A program made the translations under genes and the position numbers. The notes under the pieces were generated by a model that was not told where the DNA came from, ran no database searches, and saw nothing but the letters and a program-made list of their open reading frames with translations. DNA of 64,000 bases. Origin: Halobacillus litoralis. GTDB lineage: Bacteria; Bacillota; Bacilli; Bacillales; Halobacillaceae. The DNA lies in the NCBI RefSeq assembly GCF_020524085.2, contig NZ_CP129016.1:2784001-2848000 (forward strand), given 5' to 3'. Shown here piece by piece: positions 45,522 to 55,609 of the stretch (its first letter is position 1; each line of letters opens with the position of its first letter).

Positions 45522-45863
45522 ATGAATTATACGACAAAGGATATCCAACAAAGGGTAGATGATTACATATCACAATTTAAAGAAGGTTATTTTTCTCCCC
45601 TTAGTCTTCAGGCACGATTGACGGAAGAAGTCGGAGAGATGGCAAGAGAAATAAACCATCGGTATGGGGAGAAACCAAAAAAGAGTACAGAAAAAGATAA
45701 AGCTCTGGAAGAGGAGCTTGGCGATGTTATTTTCGTACTCACATGTTTTGCAAATTCACTGGACATCGACCTCGCTGATGCTTTTGAACAATCCATGAGT
45801 AAAATTGAGACAAGGGATAAAGATCGCTGGACACGGAAAGAAGGAGGAATGAAAGGTGAGTAA
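45522..45863 (+). CDS. ypjD: MazG-like nucleotide pyrophosphohydrolase YpjD
   Basis: 113 residues with the all-alpha NTP-PPase metal motif: EEVGE near 38 and EELGD near 67. Hydrolyses nucleoside triphosphates to monophosphates; the preferred substrate is unknown. First gene of the operon; dapB overlaps its end by eight bases. Confidence 0.88.
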   Translation: MNYTTKDIQQRVDDYISQFKEGYFSPLSLQARLTEEVGEMAREINHRYGEKPKKSTEKDKALEEELGDVIFVLTCFANSLDIDLADAFEQSMSKIETRDKDRWTRKEGGMKGE

Positions 45864-46656
45864 TATTAAAGTGATTGTCGCAGGCCCCCGTGGTAAAATG
45901 GGCAAAGAAGCATTAAAAATGATTCATAACCAATCCACTCTTTCGCTGGTGGCTTGTATAGATCGAAAGCACGAAGGAATGAGTGTGAAAGAACTGGATG
46001 GTTTTCCTGATATGGAAGCGATCATTTATACGGATGCTGCAGAATGTCTCAGTAAAGTGGAAGCTGATGTTCTCATTGATTTGACTACACCTGAGAATGG
46101 GTACAAACATACAAAGCTTGCTATTGAAAACGGAGTCAGACCCGTCGTTGGAACAACAGGGTTTTCAGAAGATGAACTTTCCGAGTTAACCAATCTTGCA
46201 TCCGAAAGAGGTATTGGGACAATCATTGCTCCTAATTTCGCGATTGGTGCAGTCCTCATGATGCAATTTTCAAAGTGGGCAGCTAAGCATTTCCCAGAAG
46301 TGGAAATTATTGAAAAGCATCATGACCAAAAGCTTGATGCTCCTTCAGGGACAGCGCTTAAAACCGCTGAATTAATTAAAGAGGTCCGAGATCCTCACAA
46401 ACAAGGTCATGAATCAGAAACAGAGACGCTTGAGGGTGCACGTGGGGCTGATGTAGATGGAATGAAAATTCACAGTATGAGACTTCCGGGTCTTGTGGCT
46501 CACCAGTAAGTCATTTTCGGTGGGCATGGGGAGACATTGACCGTTAAACATGACTCCATTCATCGTGAATCATTCATGAGTGGAGTAAAACTTGCTGCAG
46601 AGCGTGTGATGGAACTTGACGTCCTCGTGTATGGTCTTGAACACATACTTGACTAA
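45856..46656 (+). pseudogene. dapB: 4-hydroxy-tetrahydrodipicolinate reductase DapB, interrupted by TAA
   Basis: Second step of the lysine/diaminopimelate branch; also feeds dipicolinic acid in spores. GTG 45856 behind AAGGAGG. GPRGKMG at 10-16 binds NAD(P)[20 protein letters not shown] has the catalytic residues. At LPGLVAHQ the codon TAA (46507-46509) appears where homologues have Glu (AHQEVIFGG). The frame then continues [16 protein letters not shown] to 46656. One base (GAA to TAA) explains it. The lost part completes the substrate domain, so the truncated protein should be inactive. Confidence 0.92.
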
Positions 46657-46672
46657 CAAGGAGAGGTTTACC

Positions 46673-47077
46673 ATGAAAATTGCATTGATTGCGCACGATA
46701 AAAAGAAAGAAGACATCATTCGTTTTGCAAAAAAATACCATTCTATCTTATCGAAACATGAATTGTTTGCTACAGGTACAACAGGAATGAGGATCTCAGA
46801 CGAAGCCGATTTGAAGGTGACGAGGTATCAATCAGGACCGCTCGGTGGGGATCAACAAATCGGAGCAAAAATAGCAAGTGAAGAGATGCATATGGTTGTC
46901 TTTTTCCGTGATCCGCTAACAGCACAACCTCATGAACCAGATATTAGCGCATTGTTGAGGTTATGTGATGTTCATCAAATACCGGTAGCGACTAACCAAG
47001 CGATGGCAGATATCATGATTCAAGCTTTGGATCATGAAGACTTTGATTGGAAAGGCATCATTGAAATGAACAGATAA
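46673..47077 (+). CDS. mgsA: Methylglyoxal synthase
   Basis: Converts dihydroxyacetone phosphate to methylglyoxal plus phosphate. 134 residues from ATG 46673 (GAGAGG upstream); [23 protein letters not shown] and [15 protein letters not shown] carry the phosphate-binding and catalytic residues. In B. subtilis bshB1 follows; here bshA follows after 15 bp. Confidence 0.95.
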   Translation: MKIALIAHDKKKEDIIRFAKKYHSILSKHELFATGTTGMRISDEADLKVTRYQSGPLGGDQQIGAKIASEEMHMVVFFRDPLTAQPHEPDISALLRLCDVHQIPVATNQAMADIMIQALDHEDFDWKGIIEMNR

Positions 47078-47092
47078 CAGGAGTGATCGATT

Positions 47093-48220
47093 ATGGCTAA
47101 AATAGGTATCACTTGTTACCCCACCGTAGGGGGATCAGGTGTCATTGCTACAGAGCTTGGGAAGTTGCTGGCAGAAAAGGGGCATGAAATCCATTTCGTT
47201 GCCTCTCAGGTGCCCTTTCGTCTGAACCGTGTATATCCTAATATATATTATCATGAAGTGGAAGTCAGCAATTACCCAGTCTTCCAGCATCCTCCTTATG
47301 ACTTAGCTCTAGCAGCTAAGATGGCCGATGTAATCAATAGAGAGGAATTGGATATTCTTCATGTCCATTATGCGATGCCGCATGCCATTTGTGCGATTTT
47401 AGCCAAACAAATGTGTGAACGTGATGTGAAAATTATTACGACCCTACACGGTACAGATATTACTGTTCTAGGTATTGATTCCAGCCTTAAACAAATGATT
47501 CGGTTTGGAATCGAACAGTCAGACAGAGTTACAGCTGTATCACAAAGCCTTGTTGATCAGACGAAAGAGATGTTACATACAGACCGTTATATTGACGTCA
47601 TCTATAACTTTGTAGATGAACGGGAGTATTATCGTAGAGAAGATCAACGTCTGAAAGAACATTATGGCATTCAGGAGGAAGATGCGGTACTCATCCATAT
47701 ATCTAACTTTCGAAGAGTGAAAAGAGTGACCGATGTCATTAAAACCTTTGCAGCTGTCGCAGAGCAAATGCCTGCGAAGCTGCTACTTGTTGGAGATGGT
47801 CCGGAATATTCAGAATGTCATCAACTTGTCCAACAGCTGGGTTTAGAAGACCATGTCCTCTTTTTAGGAAAGCAGGAAAATGTAAGTGAACTGCTTTCGA
47901 TTTCAGATCTGAAATTATTGTTATCTGAAAAAGAGAGCTTTGGACTTGTCCTGCTTGAAGCAATGGCTTGTGGTGTGCCCTGTATCGGAACTAATATCGG
48001 TGGAATCCCAGAGGTCATTGATCATGGGGAAACCGGGTTTATCGCAGAACTTGGAAATGTGGAACAGATTTCTTACTTCGCCACAAAGCTTCTAGAGGAT
48101 AAGGATCTGCATCAAAGGATGGCTGAACAGTCGAAAAGAGTCGTTCATGAAAAATTCGCAACGAATACAATCCTTAGACAGTATGAAACTTTATATGAAC
48201 AGGTCTTGAACTATGAGTAG
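47093..48220 (+). CDS. bshA: N-acetylglucosaminyl malate synthase BshA
   Basis: First step of bacillithiol synthesis: GlcNAc from UDP-GlcNAc onto L-malate. 375 residues, GT4 fold; CYPTVGGSGVIATELG at the N-terminus and EKESFGLVLLEAMACGVP near 281-298 in the donor site. The next enzyme, deacetylase BshB1, is absent from its usual place before this gene. cca overlaps its end by eight bases. Confidence 0.94.
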   Translation: MAKIGITCYPTVGGSGVIATELGKLLAEKGHEIHFVASQVPFRLNRVYPNIYYHEVEVSNYPVFQHPPYDLALAAKMADVINREELDILHVHYAMPHAICAILAKQMCERDVKIITTLHGTDITVLGIDSSLKQMIRFGIEQSDRVTAVSQSLVDQTKEMLHTDRYIDVIYNFVDEREYYRREDQRLKEHYGIQEEDAVLIHISNFRRVKRVTDVIKTFAAVAEQMPAKLLLVGDGPEYSECHQLVQQLGLEDHVLFLGKQENVSELLSISDLKLLLSEKESFGLVLLEAMACGVPCIGTNIGGIPEVIDHGETGFIAELGNVEQISYFATKLLEDKDLHQRMAEQSKRVVHEKFATNTILRQYETLYEQVLNYE

Positions 48221-49415
48221 TCACGAAGTATTCGAACCTGCTTTTGAAGTGATCCAAAAGATTGAAGAAGCGGGTGGTGAAGCTTACATCGTCGGTGGTG
48301 CTGTGCGTGACTACTTGAGCGGCAGGCCGGTCAATGATATCGATATTGCGACATCGGAAAAGCCCGAGCGGATTCAGGAAATATTTGAAAAAGTTATCCC
48401 TGTAGGAATCGAACACGGGACGGTAATCGTGCGCCATCGTTCTGTTTCTTACGAAGTGACAACGTATCGGGTAGAAGAAGGCTATGAAGATTATCGCCAC
48501 CCAGATGAGGTGACATTCGTACAGGATATCACTCTTGATCTGGCTCGAAGAGATTTTACGATCAATGCAATCGCTATGAGCAGGGACGGCAGGCTTATTG
48601 ATCCTTATCACGGACATGATGCCATTCGGAATAAGAGGATTGAAGCTGTTGGTGAGCCGTCTGAGCGTTTTCACGAAGATCCATTGCGAATGATGAGAGC
48701 GGTCAGGTTCGCCAGTCAACTTTCATTTAAGATTGAAGAGAGGACCGAAGAAGCCCTGAATCATTTGTCACCTTTACTTCAACACATTTCCATTGAAAGA
48801 ATTGCAGTGGAAATGGAGAAAATTTTCGGAGGCTCGAATTATGCTTTAGGCTTGCAGCTTCTGCAATCAACAGGGTTAAAGAATCATTTGCCAATTCTTA
48901 AAGACTTGGACATTCATAGGAATGTTCCTTATTCTCTAATATTAGGTTGGCACGAAATCATCGCTTTTTATGTGTTGCAATATCCACATTTAACTGCAGA
49001 AAATTTCATGAAGTCATGGAAACTTTCAAAGGATACAAAGAAGAAAACAGAACAGTTGTTACACGCCTATAGAAAGTATGAAAATGAAAAGAATGTGACA
49101 GCATGGCTTATCTATCAATTGGAAGAAGAACTTTTCCCGTCTTTCTCTAGGTTGGTCTCAGCTTTACATCGAGTAGATAAGATTTCGGGTGAGGTTTTGA
49201 CTGAGGCGAAAAAACAGCTGCCTATTCATAATAAGAGGGAGCTGACTTTCCAGGCTAGAGACCTTTTGCAATTGTTCACAGATCTGCCGAAAGGTCCATG
49301 GATCTCAGAGTGGATGGACAAGATTGAATACCATGTGGTCACCGAGGAAATAGAAAATGATTATGAAAAAATAAAGGAGTGGGTGAGGGAATGGAATCCA
49401 CCCGCAAGGAACTAA
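48213..49415 (+). CDS. cca: CCA tRNA nucleotidyltransferase
   Basis: Adds or repairs the CCA end of tRNAs. 400 residues: YIVGGAVRDYLSGRPVNDIDIAT near 26-48 holds the catalytic DxD, and RRDFTINAIAM and DPLRMMRAVRFASQL are class II signatures. The helical C-terminus is the tRNA-binding part. birA starts inside its 3' end. Confidence 0.94.
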   Translation: MSSHEVFEPAFEVIQKIEEAGGEAYIVGGAVRDYLSGRPVNDIDIATSEKPERIQEIFEKVIPVGIEHGTVIVRHRSVSYEVTTYRVEEGYEDYRHPDEVTFVQDITLDLARRDFTINAIAMSRDGRLIDPYHGHDAIRNKRIEAVGEPSERFHEDPLRMMRAVRFASQLSFKIEERTEEALNHLSPLLQHISIERIAVEMEKIFGGSNYALGLQLLQSTGLKNHLPILKDLDIHRNVPYSLILGWHEIIAFYVLQYPHLTAENFMKSWKLSKDTKKKTEQLLHAYRKYENEKNVTAWLIYQLEEELFPSFSRLVSALHRVDKISGEVLTEAKKQLPIHNKRELTFQARDLLQLFTDLPKGPWISEWMDKIEYHVVTEEIENDYEKIKEWVREWNPPARN

Positions 49416-50383
49416 TCGAGTTACTGAATAACGTAGAAGGTCATATTTCAGGTCAGCAACTTTCTGAGCAGCTGGGAATATCAAGGACAGCTGTTTGGAA
49501 GCACATGAACGAATTGAAAAAAGACGGATACAAAATTGAAGCCGTCCAACGGAAGGGTTACAAAATTATGTCTTCCCCTGATAAGATCAGTGAAAACACG
49601 CTCAGATGGGGGTTGGATACCAAATGGATTGGTCATGAATTGCATCATTACGACCAGGTGGAATCCACCCAGTAAATTGTGCATCAATTAGCCAAACAGG
49701 GAAAACCCCATGGAACTGTGGTCATTGCAGATGAGCAAGTGAAAGGGAAGGGAAGAATGTCGAGGAATTGGGATTCACCAAAAGGAAAAGGGATATGGAT
49801 GAGTGTCCTCTTACGTCCGAATCTACCTCCTGTACAAGCACCTCAAATCACTCTTCTGGCAGCAACCGTATTAGCCAGGATGGTTGCAGAAAGATCTTCG
49901 TTGGTCCCGCAAATCAAATGGCCGAATGATCTATTGATCAATCATAAGAAAGTGTCAGGCATTCTTACAGAAATGCAAGCAGAGCAGGATACGATTCAAT
50001 ATATTGTTCTGGGTATGGGGATGAATGTAAATCAAGAAGATCGTGAAATCCCTGAAGATATTAAATACAAAGCGTCTTCCCTTAAAGTCGAATCAGGCCA
50101 GCATTGGAATATTCAACAAACGGTCCAACACATCTTACGCCTTTTTGAAGACACCTATGAACGGTTTGAAACCCATGGGTTTGCATCCATCAAAAAGGAT
50201 TGGGAGCATTTCGGTTACAAAATCGGTGAAGAGGTGACCATATCTACCATGAGAAAAACCTGGCAGGCGACTCTCATAGGGATCGAGCCAGATGGAGCTT
50301 TGCGTGCGAGAAGCAAAGACGGACAGGAAGAGAAACTATATTCAGCGGAAATTCACTGGGGAGAGGGAGGATACCATGCGTAA
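49391..50383 (+). pseudogene. birA: Biotin ligase/biotin repressor BirA, interrupted by TAA
   Basis: Attaches biotin to carboxylases and represses biotin genes. N-terminal winged helix (LSEQLGISRTAVWKHMNELK, about 22-41), then the ligase domain. After DQVESTQ comes TAA (49673-49675) where the B. subtilis sequence has Lys (STQKIAHELA); the same frame continues IVHQLAKQGKPHG to 50383. GKGRMSR, QIKWPNDLLIN and GILTEMQAE are intact. One base (AAA to TAA) explains the stop. Overlaps cca by 25 bases and panB by 8. Confidence 0.92.
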
Positions 50384-51197
50384 TAAGGCACAGTTCCTGC
50401 GTATGAAGCATGAAGAAGAAAAAATCGTCATGATCACAAGTTATGATTATCCATCAGCGAAAATGTCCGAAGAAGCGGATGTTGATATGATTCTGATCGG
50501 AGACAGCTTGGGAATGACGGTACTAGGTTATGACTCAACAATTCCGGTAACCATGGAAGATATGATTCATCATGGAAAAGCTGTCTACCGTGGTGCTCCT
50601 GACACATTTAAAGTGATTGATATGCCCTTTATGTCTTATCATATATCCATAGAGGACACATTGAAGAATGCTCGTAGACTCTATCAGGAAACAGGAGCTC
50701 AGGCATTGAAGCTTGAAGGAAGTGGTGAGGTCTCTGAAGCAATGAAAAAGCTTGTTCATGCCGGAATTCCTGTGGTTGGCCATATAGGTTTAACTCCGCA
50801 GTCCGTCAATGTTCTTGGAGGCTACAAGGTTCAAGGTAAAGACCATGGATCCGCAGAACGACTCATCGAAGAAGCGCTTGAAATCGAAGCGGCCGGGGCG
50901 ATGGCTCTCGTCCTAGAGTGCGTTCCCAGACAGTTAGCAGAGAGAATCACGAACCGCTTGTCTATCCCTACGATTGGGATCGGTGCCGGCGCAGAGTGTG
51001 ATGGTCAGGTTCTCGTCTACCACGATATTCTCAAATATGGGGTTGATCGATTGCCGAAGTTTGTAAAACCTTATATCGACAGCAACCACCTTCTAGGAGA
51101 AGCGGTACAATCTTATGTGAAAGAAGTGAAGATGAAAGCTTTTCCGGAAGAATCCCATACATTTACTATGAACCTTAATGAATTGCCGGAGGAGTAA
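50376..51197 (+). CDS. panB: 3-methyl-2-oxobutanoate hydroxymethyltransferase
   Basis: First pantothenate step: ketoisovalerate plus methylene-THF to ketopantoate. 273 residues from ATG 50376 (GAGAGGGAGG upstream), [27 protein letters not shown] and [16 protein letters not shown]. Start of panBCD. Confidence 0.95.
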   Translation: MRNKAQFLRMKHEEEKIVMITSYDYPSAKMSEEADVDMILIGDSLGMTVLGYDSTIPVTMEDMIHHGKAVYRGAPDTFKVIDMPFMSYHISIEDTLKNARRLYQETGAQALKLEGSGEVSEAMKKLVHAGIPVVGHIGLTPQSVNVLGGYKVQGKDHGSAERLIEEALEIEAAGAMALVLECVPRQLAERITNRLSIPTIGIGAGAECDGQVLVYHDILKYGVDRLPKFVKPYIDSNHLLGEAVQSYVKEVKMKAFPEESHTFTMNLNELPEE

Positions 51198-51205
51198 GGA
51201 GATAA

Positions 51206-52072
51206 ATGAAAGTATTAAGAGAAATTGATCATGTAAACACATTCATTTCCGAATGGAGGAAGAATGGGGAGACCATTGGTTTCGTTCCTACGATGGGCTA
51301 CCTTCATGAAGGACATATCCGCCTTATTCAGGAAGCGAAGAAGGAAAATGACAAAGTGATACTCAGCATTTTTGTAAACCCGCTTCAGTTTGGGGAAGGA
51401 GAAGATCTGGATACATACCCTCGTGATGAGGAGCATGATCGTAAAGCAGCAGAAGAAAACGGCGTCGATCTTGTTTTTCTTCCCACAAATGAAACGATGT
51501 ATCCACAATCATTATCCGTGAATATGACGGTTAACAAACGGACGAATGTCTTGTGTGGAAAGAGCCGTCCAGGGCATTTTGATGGTGTAGTTACTGTGCT
51601 CACGAAGCTTTTCAATATCACGAGGCCTGACAACGTCTATTTCGGAATGAAAGATGCACAGCAAGTAGCTGTCGTAGATGCCTTAATCAAAGATTATAAT
51701 ATGCCTGTCCATCTCATCCCTGTCCCTACAGTACGGGAGGGAGACGGTCTTGCGAAAAGTAGTAGAAATGTCCGTCTCTCCGATGAAGAGCGAAAAGAGG
51801 CTCCTTCTATACAGGAAGCGCTGCAGTATGGCAGGAAACTTGTTTTGGAAGGGCAAAAGTCAAAAGAATTGATTGTTGAGGCGACAGAGAAGTTTCTTGA
51901 AGAGAAAACTCGTGGTAAGATAGATTATATTGAATTATTATCTTATCCTGAGTTAGAATTTATAGAGAAGATTGATCGTCCTGTAATTCTCGCAGCGGCT
52001 GTTTTTTATGACAATGTGAGGTTGATTGATAATGTCGTATTTGATGAAGAAGGACATGTCATTTATGGGTGA
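51206..52072 (+). CDS. panC: Pantothenate synthetase
   Basis: ATP-dependent condensation of pantoate and beta-alanine. 288 residues: PTMGYLHEGHIRLI near 29-42 with the HxGH-type site, SIFVNPLQFG, and KSSRNVRLS (KMSKS-like). Between panB and panD. Confidence 0.95.
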   Translation: MKVLREIDHVNTFISEWRKNGETIGFVPTMGYLHEGHIRLIQEAKKENDKVILSIFVNPLQFGEGEDLDTYPRDEEHDRKAAEENGVDLVFLPTNETMYPQSLSVNMTVNKRTNVLCGKSRPGHFDGVVTVLTKLFNITRPDNVYFGMKDAQQVAVVDALIKDYNMPVHLIPVPTVREGDGLAKSSRNVRLSDEERKEAPSIQEALQYGRKLVLEGQKSKELIVEATEKFLEEKTRGKIDYIELLSYPELEFIEKIDRPVILAAAVFYDNVRLIDNVVFDEEGHVIYG

Positions 52073-52093
52073 TCGTCAAGGAGGCCATTTGTT

Positions 52094-52483
52094 ATGTTAC
52101 GTACAATGATGAAAGCAAAAATACACCGTGCTCGCGTAACGGAAGCGAATTTGAACTATGTTGGGAGTGTGACGATCGATCAGGATTTGCTTGATCAAGT
52201 CGGTATACTTCCCCATGAAAAAGTGCAGATTGTGAACAATAATAATGGCGAACGACTTGAGACCTACGTGATCGCAGGTGAGCGCGGTAGTGGTGTCATC
52301 TGCCTGAATGGTGCAGCGGCCCGCCGTGTTCAGCCAGATGATATAATCATTATTGTTTCCTATGCGATGCTTGATGAAGAGGAACTTGAAGAGTTTCGAC
52401 CAAAGATTGCCCTGATGGATGAGAACAATAAAGTCGAGCAAATCATCGAGGAAGAACCACCTTTACAAGCATTGCCATTATAA
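52094..52483 (+). CDS. panD: Aspartate 1-decarboxylase proenzyme
   Basis: Makes beta-alanine for PanC. 129 residues. Self-cleaves at Gly24-Ser25 (YVGS) to form the pyruvoyl cofactor; [13 protein letters not shown] and LNGAAARRV are conserved active-site segments. Last gene of the ypjD operon; a terminator follows. Confidence 0.95.
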   Translation: MLRTMMKAKIHRARVTEANLNYVGSVTIDQDLLDQVGILPHEKVQIVNNNNGERLETYVIAGERGSGVICLNGAAARRVQPDDIIIIVSYAMLDEEELEEFRPKIALMDENNKVEQIIEEEPPLQALPL

Positions 52484-52503
52484 GAAATGACTAGCGAGTG
52501 AAG

Positions 52504-52546
52504 AAAGGATCTATGCCACGGTCTTAGGCAAGGTCCTTCCTTTTTG
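52504..52546 (+). terminator. Probable terminator after panD
   Basis: Interrupted stem (GGATC-TGCC pairing with GGCA-GGTCC), then CCTTTTTG. Confidence 0.65.
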
Positions 52547-52566
52547 TTGTGAAAGTAGGGATGAAC

Positions 52567-55368
52567 ATGAACAGATTTGCAATTGTGGATTTAGAGACAA
52601 CAGGAAATGCGGCTTCAAAAGGGGATCGCATCATAGAAATCGGTGTCGTTGTTATGGAGGAAAATGGGACCATCGTGGAAGAGTTTTCTTCCCTTGTTTA
52701 TCCTGAAAAAGAGATTCCTCCGTTTATCCGTTCATTAACCGGAATTGAAAATGACGATGTTTTAGATGCACCGCTTTTCTCTGAAATTGTCGAGGATGTT
52801 TATCCTCTTTTTCAGCATGCTTATATTGTGGCACATAATATTGAATTCGATCTTGGATTTCTAAATGACGAATTAGCACGGTGCGGTTATCAACCTTTAC
52901 ATAATCCGATTATTGATACTGTCGAATTCGCACGCATTCTCATGCCAACTTCTCCTACTTTCAAGCTAGGGCAGCTGGCAGAACGGTTAGAAATGGGCCA
53001 TGATCGTCCACACCGTGCATTGTCAGACGCTCAAGTAACGGCTGATTTACTTCTTTATCTATTAAGAGAACTTCAGAGTCTCCCTGAGCGTACGATCCAT
53101 CATTTGTTGAAGATCGAAGGGAAATTGAAAAGTGATTTCCGGGAGTTCTTTCTGAAGTATTTGGAGGAAAAGCGGTATGGCACCAATAGTGAATCTGATG
53201 TGATGCTGAAGCACGGGATTGCCGTCAGGAAGCAAGTGCAGGAGCGTGCATCTAAAACCGTTCAACTTCCAGTGTTCGACACTTGGAAAAAGCAAGTGTT
53301 TGAAGGAGATAATGGCCTTGGAAGTCTGCTCCCTGAGTATGAACTCCGAAAAGGTCAGCAGGAAATGACATCAAGTGTCAAGCAGGCTCTTGAAGAAAAT
53401 AGACATGCAATCTTAGAGGCAGGTGCTGGAACGGGCAAGTCAGTTGCTTATCTACTATCCGCTGCTTTCCAAGCTATGGAAAGTGGTAAGCGCGTCGTCA
53501 TCTCCACTCACACAACGAGTCTTCAAAAACAATTGCTAGAGGAAGAAATACCAAAAGTTGAGCGGATGTTTCCTCGTCCGATCAAAGCTGTCCTCTATAA
53601 AGGGAAAGCTCATTACATTAGTTTGATACACTTTCAGTATGAACTTGAAAGGTCGTACCAGGATAATTATGATATTGCACTGACAAAGGCCATGATTCTC
53701 GTTTGGTTGACCAAAACGCGTACGGGCGACGTAGATGAAATTCAACTTCCATCAAATGGAAGGCAGTTTTGGCATAAAGTATCATCGGAACAGTCAAGCA
53801 AAACCGTTAGACTCGGATTCACGGATGATAGTTTTTTCCAGTGGGCTCAAGAAAAAGCGGCTCAAGCAGACCTTGTCATTACCAATCATGCCCTGCTGTG
53901 TATGGATATAATGAAAGAGGAATCGGTACTGCCAGATTATGAGCATGTGATTATTGATGAAGCTCATCATTTGGAAGCAGTAGCTAGTCGGTACTTTGGT
54001 GTGCGAATGAACTATCGTGAACTTCAACGGCATTTGACCCAATTTGGAGAGATCTTTCATAAGAATCTTTATAAGGAATGGTCTTTGCAGGAAGATTTTT
54101 ATACCAATCTAATCAAAGGCCAACAATCCATTGACGAGGCGAAGGAAGAGCTGAGTCATCTTTCACGTTATATTTATCAAAGTGTCAAAAAGCAGAAGCG
54201 GTTAGGGAAAGGGAAAAGTGATATTGGCCGTACCCAGCTTCTTTTGAAGTCAGGAGATATGCCAGCATTTATTGACACAGCCAAAGAAATGTCTCATCGT
54301 TTCTTGGCTATGATCAAAAAGTTGATTGTCCACATGGGAAGAATGGAAGAACAGTTGAGAATGCAGCTTGCTGTTAAAGAAGACTACAGTATCCCGATTC
54401 TTCTCTCCCGATTGAACAATCAAATCGATGTCTGCCACCAAATTCGCTCTCAACTCATTCATTATTTTGATTTTACAAGAGAAGAAGAAGTGAAATGGAT
54501 TGAAATTGAAGGAGAAGGGGCCGTAAACGCGATCTACTTATTTAGTGAGCCGTTTGATGTCGCCCAACTTCTTGAACAACGACTATTTAGAAAGAAGAGC
54601 AGCGCCGTTTTAACGAGTGCCACCTTAACAACAGATGGTTCTTTCGAATACATTCGAAAATCCTTGGGGATGCAGGACCTTGCGAACACGATTGAATCCG
54701 TGATTCCATCTCCTTATCAGTTTAAGGAGCAGGTCCAGCTTATGGTCCCAAATGATTTCCCGAATATAAAAAATGACCCCGACTCGTTTGTTGAAGCACT
54801 CAGTGAAGCGATTTATTCTGTGGCGGAAGTGACAAAAGGAAGAATGCTCGTTTTATTTACTTCTTATGAAATGCTTCGTCAAACCTATTCACTTTTAAAA
54901 GAGTTTATTGACCCAGAAGAGTTCATGGTTTTCGCACAAGGCGTATCCAGTGGTAGCAGGGACCGTTTGAAAAAGAACTTTCAAGCGTTTGACCAGGCTA
55001 TTCTTCTCGGGACGAGTTCGTTCTGGGAAGGGGTGGATATACCCGGAGACGATCTTTCCTGTTTGATGATGGTACGATTGCCTTTTCAACCACCAGATCA
55101 GCCGATACAATCGATAAGGAATGAGCGAATGCAGAAAGAAGGAAAAAATTCCTTTATGGAGAAATCCCTTCCTCATGCCATTATTCGATTCAAACAAGGC
55201 TTTGGAAGGTTGATCCGAAGCAGCTCCGATCGAGGAATCGTCTTTATTTGTGATCAACGGTTGATGGAGGCGCGATATGGAAAATACTTCTTGAATTCTT
55301 TGCCGGAAGTCCCTGTTTCTTATGAGTCCACCCGTCAATTGATTAATAAGATCGACAAATGGCTCTGA
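52567..55368 (+). CDS. dinG: DinG-type exonuclease/helicase
   Basis: 933 residues: DnaQ-like 3'-5' exonuclease (about 1-180, DLETTG at 7-12 and HNIEFDLGF), then a superfamily 2 helicase-like part with Walker A EAGAGTGKS near 288 and DEAHHLE, ending in the QGFGRLIRSSSD motif. Iron-sulfur Cys residues of E. coli DinG are not at the expected place (KGKAHYISLIHF), as in other Firmicutes; Staphylococcus DinG acts as a nuclease. ATG 52567 is chosen by homology; GTG 52549 and ATG 52561 are in frame and the RBS is weak. Confidence 0.9.
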   Translation: MNRFAIVDLETTGNAASKGDRIIEIGVVVMEENGTIVEEFSSLVYPEKEIPPFIRSLTGIENDDVLDAPLFSEIVEDVYPLFQHAYIVAHNIEFDLGFLNDELARCGYQPLHNPIIDTVEFARILMPTSPTFKLGQLAERLEMGHDRPHRALSDAQVTADLLLYLLRELQSLPERTIHHLLKIEGKLKSDFREFFLKYLEEKRYGTNSESDVMLKHGIAVRKQVQERASKTVQLPVFDTWKKQVFEGDNGLGSLLPEYELRKGQQEMTSSVKQALEENRHAILEAGAGTGKSVAYLLSAAFQAMESGKRVVISTHTTSLQKQLLEEEIPKVERMFPRPIKAVLYKGKAHYISLIHFQYELERSYQDNYDIALTKAMILVWLTKTRTGDVDEIQLPSNGRQFWHKVSSEQSSKTVRLGFTDDSFFQWAQEKAAQADLVITNHALLCMDIMKEESVLPDYEHVIIDEAHHLEAVASRYFGVRMNYRELQRHLTQFGEIFHKNLYKEWSLQEDFYTNLIKGQQSIDEAKEELSHLSRYIYQSVKKQKRLGKGKSDIGRTQLLLKSGDMPAFIDTAKEMSHRFLAMIKKLIVHMGRMEEQLRMQLAVKEDYSIPILLSRLNNQIDVCHQIRSQLIHYFDFTREEEVKWIEIEGEGAVNAIYLFSEPFDVAQLLEQRLFRKKSSAVLTSATLTTDGSFEYIRKSLGMQDLANTIESVIPSPYQFKEQVQLMVPNDFPNIKNDPDSFVEALSEAIYSVAEVTKGRMLVLFTSYEMLRQTYSLLKEFIDPEEFMVFAQGVSSGSRDRLKKNFQAFDQAILLGTSSFWEGVDIPGDDLSCLMMVRLPFQPPDQPIQSIRNERMQKEGKNSFMEKSLPHAIIRFKQGFGRLIRSSSDRGIVFICDQRLMEARYGKYFLNSLPEVPVSYESTRQLINKIDKWL

Positions 55369-55394
55369 CTCCAGCGCATGGGATTGGACGTACC

Positions 55395-55403
55395 TGTTAT
55401 AAT
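55395..55403 (+). promoter_or_regulatory. Extended -10 promoter of ypmA-ypmB
   Basis: TGTTATAAT: extended -10 with consensus TATAAT, 35 bp before ypmA; no good -35. Confidence 0.6.
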
Positions 55404-55438
55404 ATAAAGCGGACCCCGCACAATGGAGGTTTTTAACG

Positions 55439-55609
55439 ATGGAAAATAAAATTGAAACGTTATCGACAGTCAGGATTCAAAAGTCTGATGATCTTTATAA
55501 AATTGTCGATTCGTTGAACCGCACACTTAAAGAAAATAATCTGATGTTTGGATTGGCACTGGATGATGACGATGCTGAGACCGCAGTCTTCACCATTTAC
55601 CGTACCTAG
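55439..55609 (+). CDS. ypmA: YpmA small protein (DUF4264)
   Basis: A short gene of 56 codons, ATG 55439 behind GGAGGT: begins MENKIETLSTVRIQKSDDLY and ends AVFTIYRT. Both ends and NLMFGLALD match the YpmA family of Bacillaceae. Acidic, no membrane span; function unknown. ypmB begins inside its 3' end. Confidence 0.88.
   Translation: MENKIETLSTVRIQKSDDLYKIVDSLNRTLKENNLMFGLALDDDDAETAVFTIYRT

Noticed and set aside
10151..49675. Stop codon reassignment or programmed readthrough as explanation of internal stops
   Set aside because: Both TAA and TAG are involved, neighbouring genes end normally with the same codons, and many other breaks are frameshifts, so a common recoding rule does not fit.
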